Assembly (NCBI GenBank): GCA_020226215.1
Contig: CM035232.1
Span: forward strand, 61,389,220-61,453,219
Direction: 5' to 3'
Length of the DNA stretch: 64,000 nt
Source of the DNA: Sindora glabra
Taxonomy: Eukaryota; Streptophyta; Magnoliopsida; Fabales; Fabaceae
This document shows positions 53,101 through 64,000 of this stretch, piece by piece; position 1 is the stretch's first letter; every line of letters begins with the position of its first letter. Below the pieces are notes generated by a model that was not told the DNA's origin, searched no databases, and saw only the letters and a program-made list of their open reading frames with translations. A program made the translations under genes and the position numbers.

Positions 53101-54812
53101 TATGATAAATATAATATTAATAATATTTATATCTATTAGTTGTAATTTAAAATAAAATCGCAATTAACTCTCTTAAATGCTGTCAATTTAAAATTATAAA
53201 CAATAAATTATTATTTCAAAATGTAATAATTATGAGTTTTAGTTATTAATAAATAATGATTTACTATAGCTATACTTCTTATGAGTTAAAATAAACAATT
53301 AATTTTGAAAAATTAATGCAAAGGAAGAATTAATATTTTTTTAAAAAAGTAATTTATTTGAAAAAAGAAACATGCAAATTTATTTTTTATATAAAATGAA
53401 AGTAAAATGGCCTTTTATATAATCATGTCAATTTTCCTTTTTATAAAAAATGAAAGTGATTTTTTAAAAATAAACATGTCAGTTTTTTTTAGATTCACAA
53501 AATATTGAAAATTAAATAAAAATATAATTAAATTTTTTAACAATATCTATTAATTTTTTAAATTAGAAACATGGAATTGATGTTTAAAAAGTAACTATTA
53601 CCAAATTTAATTCTCAAATTTAATATTAAAGAGGATAATAGGAAAATTTATTTATTGAGTATATATGTTAAATTTCAATTTGTTATAATGATATTCCTTT
53701 GATCATGTCTATTAAATTTTCAATTACTAATTATTGTTTAAGAATGAATAATTGTCAAAATTAATCCTTAAATTTAATATTTAGGAAATAATTATTAAAT
53801 AAATATCTTTAACTTTGTATTTATTATTGTGATTTTTCATGGGAAGGAGTAGGAAATGTTGATATTAAATTAAAAATATTATTTTAAAATAATTTTGAAT
53901 AAAATAAAATATATTATATTTGCATATAAAATGTATGCATATAATATATTCTAATTTAATTTTTTGAAATATTTATAATATAACGATGATTTTGTATCTA
54001 TTCATATAGTATATTGAAATTTTGTTTGTGATATAAGATGCACTATTTTGACCAATTGTGAGATTCCTTATCACCTAATTACTTTTTCCTTTAAGAACAG
54101 TTCAAACTTTTAGAATAATGACCACCCAAGAGGTGTTTATTCCCTACCACCCAACTATAAATATTAGAAAAAAAAATTAAAACATTATCAATAATAAGTA
54201 TAATAAAATTTTTATTAATAATAAAATGAAGTTAAGGAAAATAAAAATATAGTTACTTACATGGTATGAGTATCATCTTCATACTACCAATTAAAGAAGA
54301 ATTATTATGGTTAAAATATGAAATTGCTATAATCGAGAAAGTAGAGATTATCTACGGTAAGATGAAAAAATAATGTTAATTTATATAAACTATATAATTT
54401 ATGACATATCTTAAAACAACTTAAAGACTTAAGTAATATTTTATTTAATTTTATAATATCGATTAATTTTCTTCATAATGAACTTTTATTAATAATTCTT
54501 AAAGCCATGCACTTGCTTTAAGCAATTTATCAAATATATATATATAATTTTGAGATATTATACTCACTCTTAACAAATTTCAACCTTTAGTATTAACCTC
54601 ATAAATTAATTCCAAAATTAAATAAAACTTAATGCATGACAATTACATTAAATCCCAAAAATAATTGTTCTAAAATATAATCAATGTGTCATTGTATAGA
54701 AAATTTTAGTTTGCATATGGTATATGAGATTCATTACTATTTTCTGTATAGTCCATATGAGTATATTCTTCATTTAGTAAAATTGTATTTTCTCATATAT
54801 TGGAATCAAATG

Positions 54813-54873
54813 AAAAAAAAGAAAAAGAAAAAGAAAAAGAAAAAGAAAAAGAAAAAGAAAAAGAAAAAGAAAG
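54813..54873 (+). repeat. (GAAAAA)n microsatellite
   Basis: About ten hexamer units. It produces an artificial poly-Lys frame and is not coding. Confidence 0.95.
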
Positions 54874-57039
54874 AGATCATATACCATAATTTTAGCTAAC
54901 TAACACTTTTTGAGATGATTTAGAGCCTGAGCCTCAATTTAAAACATTTATATGAACTGAAAACAAAAAGTAAGCAAATGATACATGAAATATAAGCAAG
55001 TATCAAAATTGTACGTGGAAATGGAATAATAAAAGAAGGAAAATATATAAACATCAAGAATGAATAATTAATATGTGAGAATAAATAAATAAGATATAAA
55101 ATTTAAATCATGAATTCTATCTAAATTTATTTGGATAAATAATTTTGGAAATTGAAAATTTTTAATCAAACACCAATCACATTTTCATATTAATAATAAA
55201 TTATTTAAATAATTTTAAGGATTACAAAAATTAAATTAAAAATGTCACATTTAAAATAAAAAATAATTGAATAATTAAATGTAGACAATAATTGTGAACA
55301 AAATTGGGAGGCTTCTAATTCATAGCAGTAATTATAGTTATAAAATTGATGTGACATAAATTATTTTATGAGAAAATATGTTATAAATTTTTGTGCTATA
55401 TAAAGAAATTAAAATAGTAAAAATAATAATAAGAGAATAATAATTTATATCTAAATTGATAAATAATTATAATTACAATTTTTATTTACTTCTATTTTAA
55501 ATTTTTTATATTAATTGTAATAATTAGCTCCATGATTTATAGTTCTTCAAATTCAATTAAATTAGATATTTATAGTAATAAAGGAGAAATAATTTTATTT
55601 AAATAATATATAAAATTATATATTTGAAAGTTTAAAATAACAATTAACATGCAGTTGATTTTAATTTGAATTTTGAAAATTAAAATTTTAATTTTAGAAT
55701 ATATAATATAATTATTTATTTTTAAAATTTTAAAAATATAATAAATTAAATAAAAATATATGACTAATATCTTTGAATGTTGCCCGTGAATTTCTTCAAG
55801 TTATTAACTTTACGATATTATTTAAGAAGGAAATAACTTTCAGGATAAGTTAACATAAAATTTCAATTTAAAAATTATTCAATTCAAAATTTAATTAAAA
55901 TTATAATTAAATTATTTAAATATCATCGACTATTATATTAGAATTATGAAGTATTATTTCCAAAGGTGAAAAAATTTTAAAATTTGTAAAATAAATTAAG
56001 TAAATTTGAAAACCCTATAACTAAATCAGAATATAATATTGAGTCCTATAATGATGATCATATATTTATTTATAAAATTATTGACATTAAATTACACCAT
56101 AGTAAGGCAACATTTTTATCAATAAGCCTCAAATTTAAAATTTAAATCGGCAATAATTATTATTTTTAATTATAAAATAAATATAATTTTTATTATTATA
56201 TTTAAATTATTAAATTAATTAAATTAAAATTTTATTTTAAAGTATTATTGCAGCGATGAATGTATCAATTTCTTTATTTAAATAGAAATTCAAGTGCTTT
56301 TAAAGTAGGGACAAACATGCAAAATTTGTGAAGGACTGGCTAAAATCTACTTAATTATCCAAAATACTATAATATAAATTAAAAATAATTAATTTTCCTT
56401 GAATATGTGAATTAATTACTTCAAATTATTGAGTTATTGTCTAATAAGATAATAATAATAATAATTAAATTTTATTCCTTAATTTAAGATATAATCATAA
56501 TATTTAATTATAATGTAAATAATGAAATTCTTATACATTTACTTATTTTTAAAAGATTATAAAATCATACATAAAAAATATAATTTTTATGACTTATAGG
56601 TTAAAATTTGAAAAGAGACCAACAAAATTTTTTGAGTTCAAATTTAAACATACAATTAATTATTGTCCAAGAATGCAATAATTATTAAATTCATCATTTA
56701 ATATGAAATTTAATATGTAAAAGAATAATCATAATGTTTAATTATGATATAAATAATAAATATAATTATACTTCATTATGATATGGATTAACTTTTCATA
56801 TTACAAACATTAAATTATTATTTAAGAAGGTAATAATTATAAAATTTAATTCTTAAAGTGAACTATTGATTAATGAATTGACATTTTCCTTCTAAAAGTG
56901 GACTTTGAATATTTTTTCTACTATGGAGTTGAATTTACTTAAGTTCATATAAAATATTTAAAAATCTGTAACATATATTTACCTATATGATTTTCCCTTT
57001 CCTAATATTGACCTTTTAGTTAATGCTACAATTGCTTAA
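54874..57039. other. Gene-free, extremely AT-rich DNA
   Basis: Made up mostly of short A/T words such as taattaa and aaataatt. No coding, RNA or transposon feature is recognised. Confidence 0.7.
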
Positions 57040-58130
57040 GTGTTCCTGTCATTCATCGATGGTTTTAGCGGTTATAACTAGATCAAGATGCACCTTGAAC
57101 ATGCTAAGCAAACTATCTTCCATATTTCTTTTGGTAACTTCTACTTCACCATTATGCCTTTCTGATTGAAGAATGTAGGTGCGACATATCATAGAGATGA
57201 TGCATGACCGTATGGAGGATTAAATAGATGACATTATGGTCAAATTGTGGGATGTTGGTAACTATTAGGCTCATCTAAGGTATATTTTCGATAAATGCCA
57301 CATATTTCAACTTAACCTCAACTTGCTTAAATGAATTTTTAGTGTTTCATTAGGGAAATTCCTTAACTATAAAGTGTACAAAGATAACATTGATGTAGAT
57401 GAAAACAAAGTCAAAGCTTTATAAAAATGATGTGACCTAGTAGTATAAGGGAATTCAAAGAATTCATGGAAAAAATTTTGTACATCAAATAGTTCATACT
57501 TGCTCTTTTTGGATTTATCACAACTTTTAAACATCTTTTGAGTGAAATGAAAAAATATTATCTAGAGAGAAACTAAACAATTTGCTTTTTACAAGATCCA
57601 AGAAGTGCTCACCTTTACATAAACTATGATTGCACCCATAAAAGGTCAACAATTAATCTTATACTTGATTTCCACTCATCAGTTTATAGGCACGCAACTA
57701 GTGCAAGAAATTAATAAGATAAAAAGGTCATTATACTATCGAAGTCTCCTACTCAAAGGATAAAAAATCAATACCTATTGCTAGAAAAGCATTGCTTAGC
57801 TCTATTGTATTTAACTCAAAATTTTCACCATTACTTTCCACTTCATCATTCTTACTGAAAAGGCTATCATTATTTGGAAGAATGTCATGATGGATACTCC
57901 CTATTAGTGAATTTGATATTACATTAATGCTTTATGAAACTTTAAAAAGTCAAGAACTTTTTAATTTTCTTATGCAATTTTTGATAAAGTAGAATAAACT
58001 TACTGATGGAGGAGATCCTTGGAGACTTTGTTAACCAGAGTATAAGACTCTAATTTAGGGCCTAGTGATGGTAAAAGAAATGGAAATCCTCTACCTAGTA
58101 GTAAAAAATGACTCTGATCTAATATTAACC
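57040..58130 (+). pseudogene. Ty3/gypsy reverse transcriptase/RNase H remnant
   Basis: Broken + strand frames show GLKNVGATYHRDD, then CHIFQLNLNLLK, ENKVKAL and IREFKEFMEKILYIK, followed by CTHKRSTINL and KHCLALLYLTQNFHHYF. These follow the order of gypsy RT end (GLKNAGATYQR), thumb (KVKAI..M), connection and RNase H. Stops are frequent. LTRs were not found. Confidence 0.7.
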
Positions 58131-60215
58131 AAATGATAAAGGAATATGGGGAAAAGATCCTATATTAATAAAACACAGAGAAATGGCTTACAAGCATGTG
58201 GCTAGTTTTTTGCAAATCAATTTAATGTATTTAGCATGCACAAAAGACTAGTGTCATGACTCACTTATCTGTGAATGGCATGGAACCCATTTCTTAATTA
58301 CCACAAGCTGAACTATCCTTATTTAGTATCATTTAACAAGTTAATTAATTTATGAGTTGATTTCTTATATGTTTTCAAAAATATATAAAAATAAAGTTTG
58401 CATAGTAATAAACTCATTTTATCTACGAGGCCTATAATATTTCTTGACTACTTTTTATCAAGATTACAATTGCTTTCAAAGAACTTTTAAGGGATATCTA
58501 CTCCTAAGCTATTGGTGGTGACCAAGGAGCCTGTAATAGATGAATATGGAAACATTTAAACAAAAACTAATGAACCCTAGACTTAATAAGCAAAAAAATT
58601 AATATCAACAATCACACATCATATCCTATATAATTTATGAATGCAACTATAACAATATTGAAGCATAGCCACATATTTACGTATATATCATATAGCATTA
58701 TCACTTATTATTCCTTAGCATATGTCAAACATTGAAAATGAAGATAACAGATAGTTATCATACTTTCTCATATAGCATAACACTTTATCATTTTACATAG
58801 AAAATGGCATATAAACATAGAAAATAACATATATACATAAACATTGGAAATAATATCAACTATCTCTAGTGTTAAGGGTTACTTTCATCTTACTTACTTG
58901 GCCAGCTTGCTTACCCTTCCCCTTACTTACTCCCTATGAGCGCTAGGGTAGGATAAGGCTATGATGTGACATAAATGCTTGGTTATAAAATATAAGATGA
59001 TAACCCCAACCACCTACCAAAATCTCTCAAACTATTATAAGAAGGAGCCCTTAGGTGGAAAGTCATGCTTCAACATTGTTGACACATGAAAGCTTTCAGG
59101 ACTTGATTTTCAATGCCATATAAAGAAAATCTAAGTTTTGGTACATACACACATCATAAAATAATAAATTCATGTTGTTTCTCCTAGAATAATAGTTCCT
59201 CTAGTTTTTTATTCCAAATCTTAACACATACTTAATGGGGATTCCTCATAACATCCACTATATTCTAGAATCAATAATAATTATTCAAGAATTGTAGAAC
59301 AATCCACACATATTCATATGTTATTCAGTGGAATCTATCACACTTCCAATCATACATACCATTCACAATATCAAATCATCCTTGTTCAATTTATCACCAT
59401 TATTCACATTTATCATAGTTTCATTCCATAAACAATCATCCATATCAAGCAATAATTCACTAATAGTTACCTATAGACACCCTTATAATTATCATCATGC
59501 TAAGCAACACCTATACACATCTAGATGTTTATACATAATTTCAAATACATTCTATTTTTCATAATATTCTATCATTAATTGGCATACAAATAAACCCATT
59601 TTGGACATATATATAATTATGTATATAAATAAATAAATTACTATACCTTTAAGTAAAATCAAGACTAGAAGTATGTATAAGTTACTTAATTGCCTTGGTC
59701 AAGTATATGGGTCTAGAAGTGAAGTTTTAATTTAATAATTGACTAGGTTAGTTAATTACTACCATTTAGAAACAAGTCATTTGGTCAGTAATCAAGTATG
59801 ATACTTAGTTATTGATCCCTAATTTTAAGAAATAATTGAATGCCATACTCAAATACTAACATCTAGAAGTAAAGACTATCTAGCATATTCAAGTGTGGTA
59901 CTTGAGTACCTACTTTCTAAAAGCATTATTTAGAGTTATATTTGTGTATTATACTTGAATACCACCTAGGTTTTGCTAATTTCCAGACAAATCTGGTCCA
60001 ATAACTCACCAAATTCATGCATTTTTACATACAAATGCAAAATTTGACATCCAAGCAATATCTATCAATAATTTTCTTATCACAAACAACTAAAATTTTG
60101 ACAAATTATATTCATACATACTAACTCATAAAATCCCTATTTTTCTCTATTTATCAATTAGAATTATAGTCATATCATTTAACACAACTTAAGTAGATTA
60201 TTTACTTAGTTAGGT
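58131..60215. other. Gene-free DNA
   Basis: No gene was recognised. The piece at 58900-58990 (ctatgagcgctagggtagga) is less AT-rich and may be retrotransposon-derived. The open frame at 59328-59564 matches nothing known. Confidence 0.55.
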
Positions 60216-61620
60216 GTTAAAGGAGATTGGAGAATGTGACAGTTGTCAAACCTAATCAAAATTAGAAATTACTGATTTGATGAAAATTTTGCAATATAAA
60301 GCAATAAACCTAATCAAACCCCTAGTGATCTACTTAAAGATCTTTTCAATTTCAATTAATAACTATGATTGTGGAATTAAATAAAAAGGAAAAAAAGAAG
60401 TAAATGGAAACAAAATTAAGCAATTAAACAAATAGTATGCAAAGAAGAGGCAATAAGATGTAAGGATGTAATAAAACTAAATTTAGGGGGAGATTTAATT
60501 CAAAATTGTGTAGAATGCAATTTAGAAACAAAATGTAGAACTAACACAAAAAATAATACAAAAACATAATTAGTTTGAGGAATTGAGAACTCTTTGATAG
60601 ATTAATTATAGATCACAACATTTTTTATATTTATAATTAATCTTTCATCCTAGAATCATCTGGAACCTTTGTAATAATTCATGAATTCTATACTAGATAA
60701 CTATTTAGGATTTAATCAAAATTAGATTAGTAGAATTAAGTAATCGCTATAATCCATAAAGGTGGATCTAAATTAATTTGAATATAAAATTTAGCTAAAT
60801 TAAAGGATCAACCAAAATCCTCTTATTTATTCAGCATAAAACATTGTAAATATCATAAATCACATTATTAAACATAAATTGTACCAAATCTATACCCAAT
60901 TTATGTAATTTTAGGAAATTAGATGAGAGAATTAGAGAAAGAGAAAACTCAATTAATAAAAGTTAACATTACAACTCATGATCTCATAATCTAAACAAGG
61001 ATAAGTATGAAATTCCTTGAATTAATTAGAAAATTTAGCCTTTTATGAATGAAAAAGAAAAAACTTGGAGAAGAGAAGAAAACTATCCAGAGTTATATAT
61101 TCTTGCCTTTGGAGACATAAACTATTAAATTTAATTTCCTATGCTACAAAACCTAATGGATCAAGTTAATATGCCTTTTAGGGTTACAAACAATAAGGTC
61201 TTGCTAATTTTAGAAGTCTAGAACCTAATTTACAAATCAATCTACTAATAGAGTTTTACTGTAGTAATTTTTGTTACTTAACTTCCAACTTATATTTGAT
61301 CATTAAAATAATGTAATTTTATTACACCCTAAATATGAAAGTTGTTAGACCAAGTCTTAGACAACTTTAAGCACTTATTTCCCTTGGGCTTCTAGATGTC
61401 CAAGTATGATCCAAAAATCAAGACTAGTTCAACTTGAATAAAAATAAAATATCAAAACTTCACGATCATTTTTGACTTTCTAAATATCTGGAATAGGCTT
61501 CAAACAAAATATGGAAGTTTTAGATTTTTCTTTGAGCTTTTTAAAAATAAAAAGATCACTTAATTTTAACATCCAAAACTCAAGTTATAGTAAAAAAACT
61601 TGAAACAGTGTAAAATTCAA
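60216..61620. repeat. Long direct repeat, copy 1
   Basis: It matches 62850-64000 in the same orientation at an offset of about 2.66 kb. Matching landmarks include tagatcac, tggaa then aataattcatgaa, ccttgaatta and ctcaagttatag. The two copies are clearly diverged. The length and spacing would fit long LTRs or two copies of a dispersed repeat. No coding sequence is seen in it. Confidence 0.65.
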
Positions 61621-62849
61621 CATTAACCTAAATAATTTCAAAATGTTAGAAAGCTAATACCCAATCATATAATAAGGTAAATTTTATAAAATTAAACATA
61701 TGTAGCACACTAAGAGATATAAAATAAGAGGAAATAGTATGGATAAAATCTTGCATATCAGATTCCCACACATTAACATTTTACATAACCTCAGGTAAAC
61801 ATAACTTTATTTAAAACTAAAGAAATAAAAGACTTATGTTCTAAAAACTTCAAAATTAGAAATTGACAAGCAAGAAAAATTTAAAACTATTACATAACAC
61901 ATGATGAACAAAAATCTTGACAAACTTGAAATTAACTAACATAGCAACTTCATTCTAAAAGAGTAGATTAATAAGATATATTCTAAAAAAATTTGGTTTC
62001 TAACTCTTAAGCATTTGAGGTAAGTATTTCACTCAAATTCATTTTATAAAATTGCTTTATCATAAGTTTGCTTATCATTTAATCCCCATTATTCAAATCA
62101 CATGCATAACACAAATTTGAAGGACTTTATTAAAGGTTGTAATGAAGTTAAGGAAAAAGAAAGGACAACTGAAGATATGAAAGGATAAAACCAAAGAAAT
62201 TAATAAAATATTTGAACTATAAATATATGGGCAAAATATGAACAATTATAACTCAATATAATGAGCAAAGTTTAAATTTAAATATTCATTAACTTTTTTC
62301 TCATTCTTTTTTCATTTTCTTCTATAGTTTTTCCTTTTTTCTCATTTTTCTTCTTTCTTCTTCTTTCTTTTTCAACCAATCCTTGAACTGGAAGTTGATA
62401 AATTTTTACAACATATACACACACCCCCTACTTATTTAAAAATTCATTTCACAAAAAATTAAATGCTCTATCAATATTTAAGGTTAAGTAAAGATATTTT
62501 TACATTAAGAAATATGTTCATGTGCTAATTAATAAAGAAAAGGCAATTAGGCTCAACAAAGCTCAACAAAGATAAAAATTCGAGGTCAACTATTTGGTTT
62601 TAACTTAAATAAAAAAAGAATGTCTTTATCATTTTTGTGCATGCATGCATAAATGCAATTTCAAATAGAATCAAAGTAACTTTTAGAGAAATAAATTATG
62701 GAAGAATGTCACACACAAGAAAGGAAAAGAATAGTCTAAATACTTGACATAAAGCTTAAAATCTCACTAGAAAAGTCATACTACCAAATTAATCCACTAA
62801 TTCAAAATTCATCACTATATCAATTAATTTCAAGAAGTAAAATCATTGA
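61621..62849. other. DNA between the two long direct repeats
   Basis: AT-rich, with a pyrimidine-rich tract (ttttctcatttttcttcttt, about 62330-62380). No gag or pol motif was recognised, so the repeats cannot be shown to be LTRs of one element. Confidence 0.5.
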
Positions 62850-64000
62850 TTGTGGCTGTCAAATCAGCTAAATTAAAATTACCGATTCCAAAGAATTTTT
62901 ATAGGAAAATAGTGGGAACCAGGTCAAACCTCTAAAGATCCCTTTCAATAATTGTCGATGATTATTTACTAATTGAATTTATGATGTAAACAGAATGAAT
63001 TCTATCTAATTATGCAATTTATCAAACACAAAACGTGCAGACCTAAAACTAGTGCCAGAATGCTAAATATGTAGAATTGAGACTTCAAAACTAAATATAG
63101 ATATGCAAAACAGAATTAAAATTAGGGGGGTTTCGAAATTAAAGTAAGAAGACATCAATAGCAAAATATCAATAATGGAAACAATAAAATAGTAGCAATG
63201 AAAATAAGAATATCAATGAATTAACACAACTAATCCAAGGAATTTAAGGTCTCTTCAAAGAATTAATCATAGATCACTATAAATTAGATTTTGCAATTAA
63301 TTATTTAGCCTTGAATTATCTGGAATCCCTGCAATAATTCATGAACCCTATCTAGAAAATCACCTAGAATCTAATTGATTAAGATTAGCAAAGTTAGACA
63401 ATCGCCATAACCCCTAAGCCAGATCAAAATCAATTTAAATATAGAATTTAACCAAATTAAATGAATTAATTCAGAATCCTAAATCATCCATTCATCCCCT
63501 TTTCTCTCATGAAAAATTTTGATTAATCAATCAAAATTTACTACCAATTCAGATTTAAAACATAACTTACAAAATTAAACAAGGATTATGGCAAATTAAC
63601 ATCCAATTCAAGCAGATCATGCAAATTAGAGGAGATAGATGAGGAAAAAGAGAAGTTAATTACAATTACCACCATACGAATCAAAATATCATAATTACAA
63701 AGGAGAAGAGCCTTAAATTTCCTTGAATTAACTTAGAGAATTAGCCTTCCATTAGAGAGAAAAACTAAAGAAAATTTAGAAAACTATCAAGCTGTCTCTA
63801 ACCCCTTCACGTTCTGATTCTTCCCTCTATTTATTTACTACCCTAGAAGCATAATTAGGAATTGACATGAAAAACAAACTTGTAGCCTAATATCTTAGGA
63901 AACTACCCACAAAATTTCATCCCAATCAAACATTCCTAGCTCAAGTTATAGCCAAAATACTACAGGTAGTTCAATCCAGTCTGAGATGAAATAATGAGCC
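62850..64000. repeat. Long direct repeat, copy 2 (runs off the window)
   Basis: The diverged partner of 60216-61620, cut by the window end. It includes tgtggctgtcaaatcag near its start, gcaataattcatgaacccta at about 63331 and ctcaagttatagcc near 63940. Confidence 0.65.

Larger units (their letters stand above)
46931..54812. other. Gene-free AT-rich DNA with simple repeats
   Basis: No host gene or transposon domain was recognised. Contents noticed: an AT-rich palindrome at 47193-47230, a TA run at 47859-47892, a G run at 49508-49517 next to an unidentified - strand frame (49475-49678), and tandem duplications at 50041-50182. From 51000 on the sequence is extremely AT-rich. Confidence 0.6.

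Noticed and set aside
54684..54899. Open frame ending in a poly-lysine run
   Set aside because: The lysines come from the GAAAAA microsatellite; the rest is AT-rich and unlike protein.
1..64000. tRNA, rRNA or small RNA genes
   Set aside because: No cloverleaf with A and B box motifs, rRNA core sequence or snRNA hallmark was noticed by eye; a dedicated scan would be needed to exclude them fully.

Overview
This is a plant nuclear genome segment, almost certainly from a eudicot. It has intron-split genes with GT..AG junctions, very AT-rich non-coding DNA, and several layers of LTR retrotransposons and DNA transposons. No species can be named from the sequence alone. There is no sign of bacterial, organellar or viral-genome organisation.

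Two host genes are supported, and they are arranged tail to tail. On the + strand, five exons between 2367 and 21713 encode the last 242 residues of CTF18, the large subunit of the alternative clamp loader Ctf18-RFC. Its AAA+ part must lie upstream of the window. On the - strand, six exons between 31002 and 22872 encode a complete cellulose synthase-like D protein of 1026 residues. It looks like an ortholog of Arabidopsis CSLD1, the pollen-tube type that lacks the N-terminal RING-like finger of other CSLDs. The two stop codons are 1.16 kb apart.

The CTF18 introns are the striking part. The partial first intron (1-2366) holds a 2.1-kb non-autonomous copia-like LTR element with equal 247-bp LTRs and a perfect AAGTT target duplication. 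The third intron is 18,005 bp (2699-20703) and is a nested stack. An old copia element on the - strand (copia-1) is broken by a Ty3/gypsy element on the + strand (about 6.5-14.28 kb) and by a hAT-like element (14913-20274). The gypsy element holds another copia (copia-2, 8779-13240), and its 3' LTR carries a Tourist-like MITE (13676-14028). The hAT-like element holds a third copia (copia-3, 15130-19642), one LTR of which is split by an 810-bp solo LTR (18728-19537). All coding parts of these elements are broken by stops, frameshifts and deletions.

From 31 to 64 kb no host gene was found. The main items are an 8.1-kb CACTA (En/Spm) element at 35649-43781 with a decayed TNP2 transposase, a Ty3/gypsy integrase remnant near 45.1-45.9 kb, a Ty3/gypsy reverse transcriptase/RNase H remnant near 57.1-58.1 kb, a pair of long direct repeats at 60.2 and 62.85 kb, several microsatellites, and long stretches of AT-rich DNA with nothing recognisable.

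All assignments were made by reading translations and motifs by eye; no database search was run. Exon borders come from splice consensus and reading-frame continuity, and are most certain for the CSLD gene.
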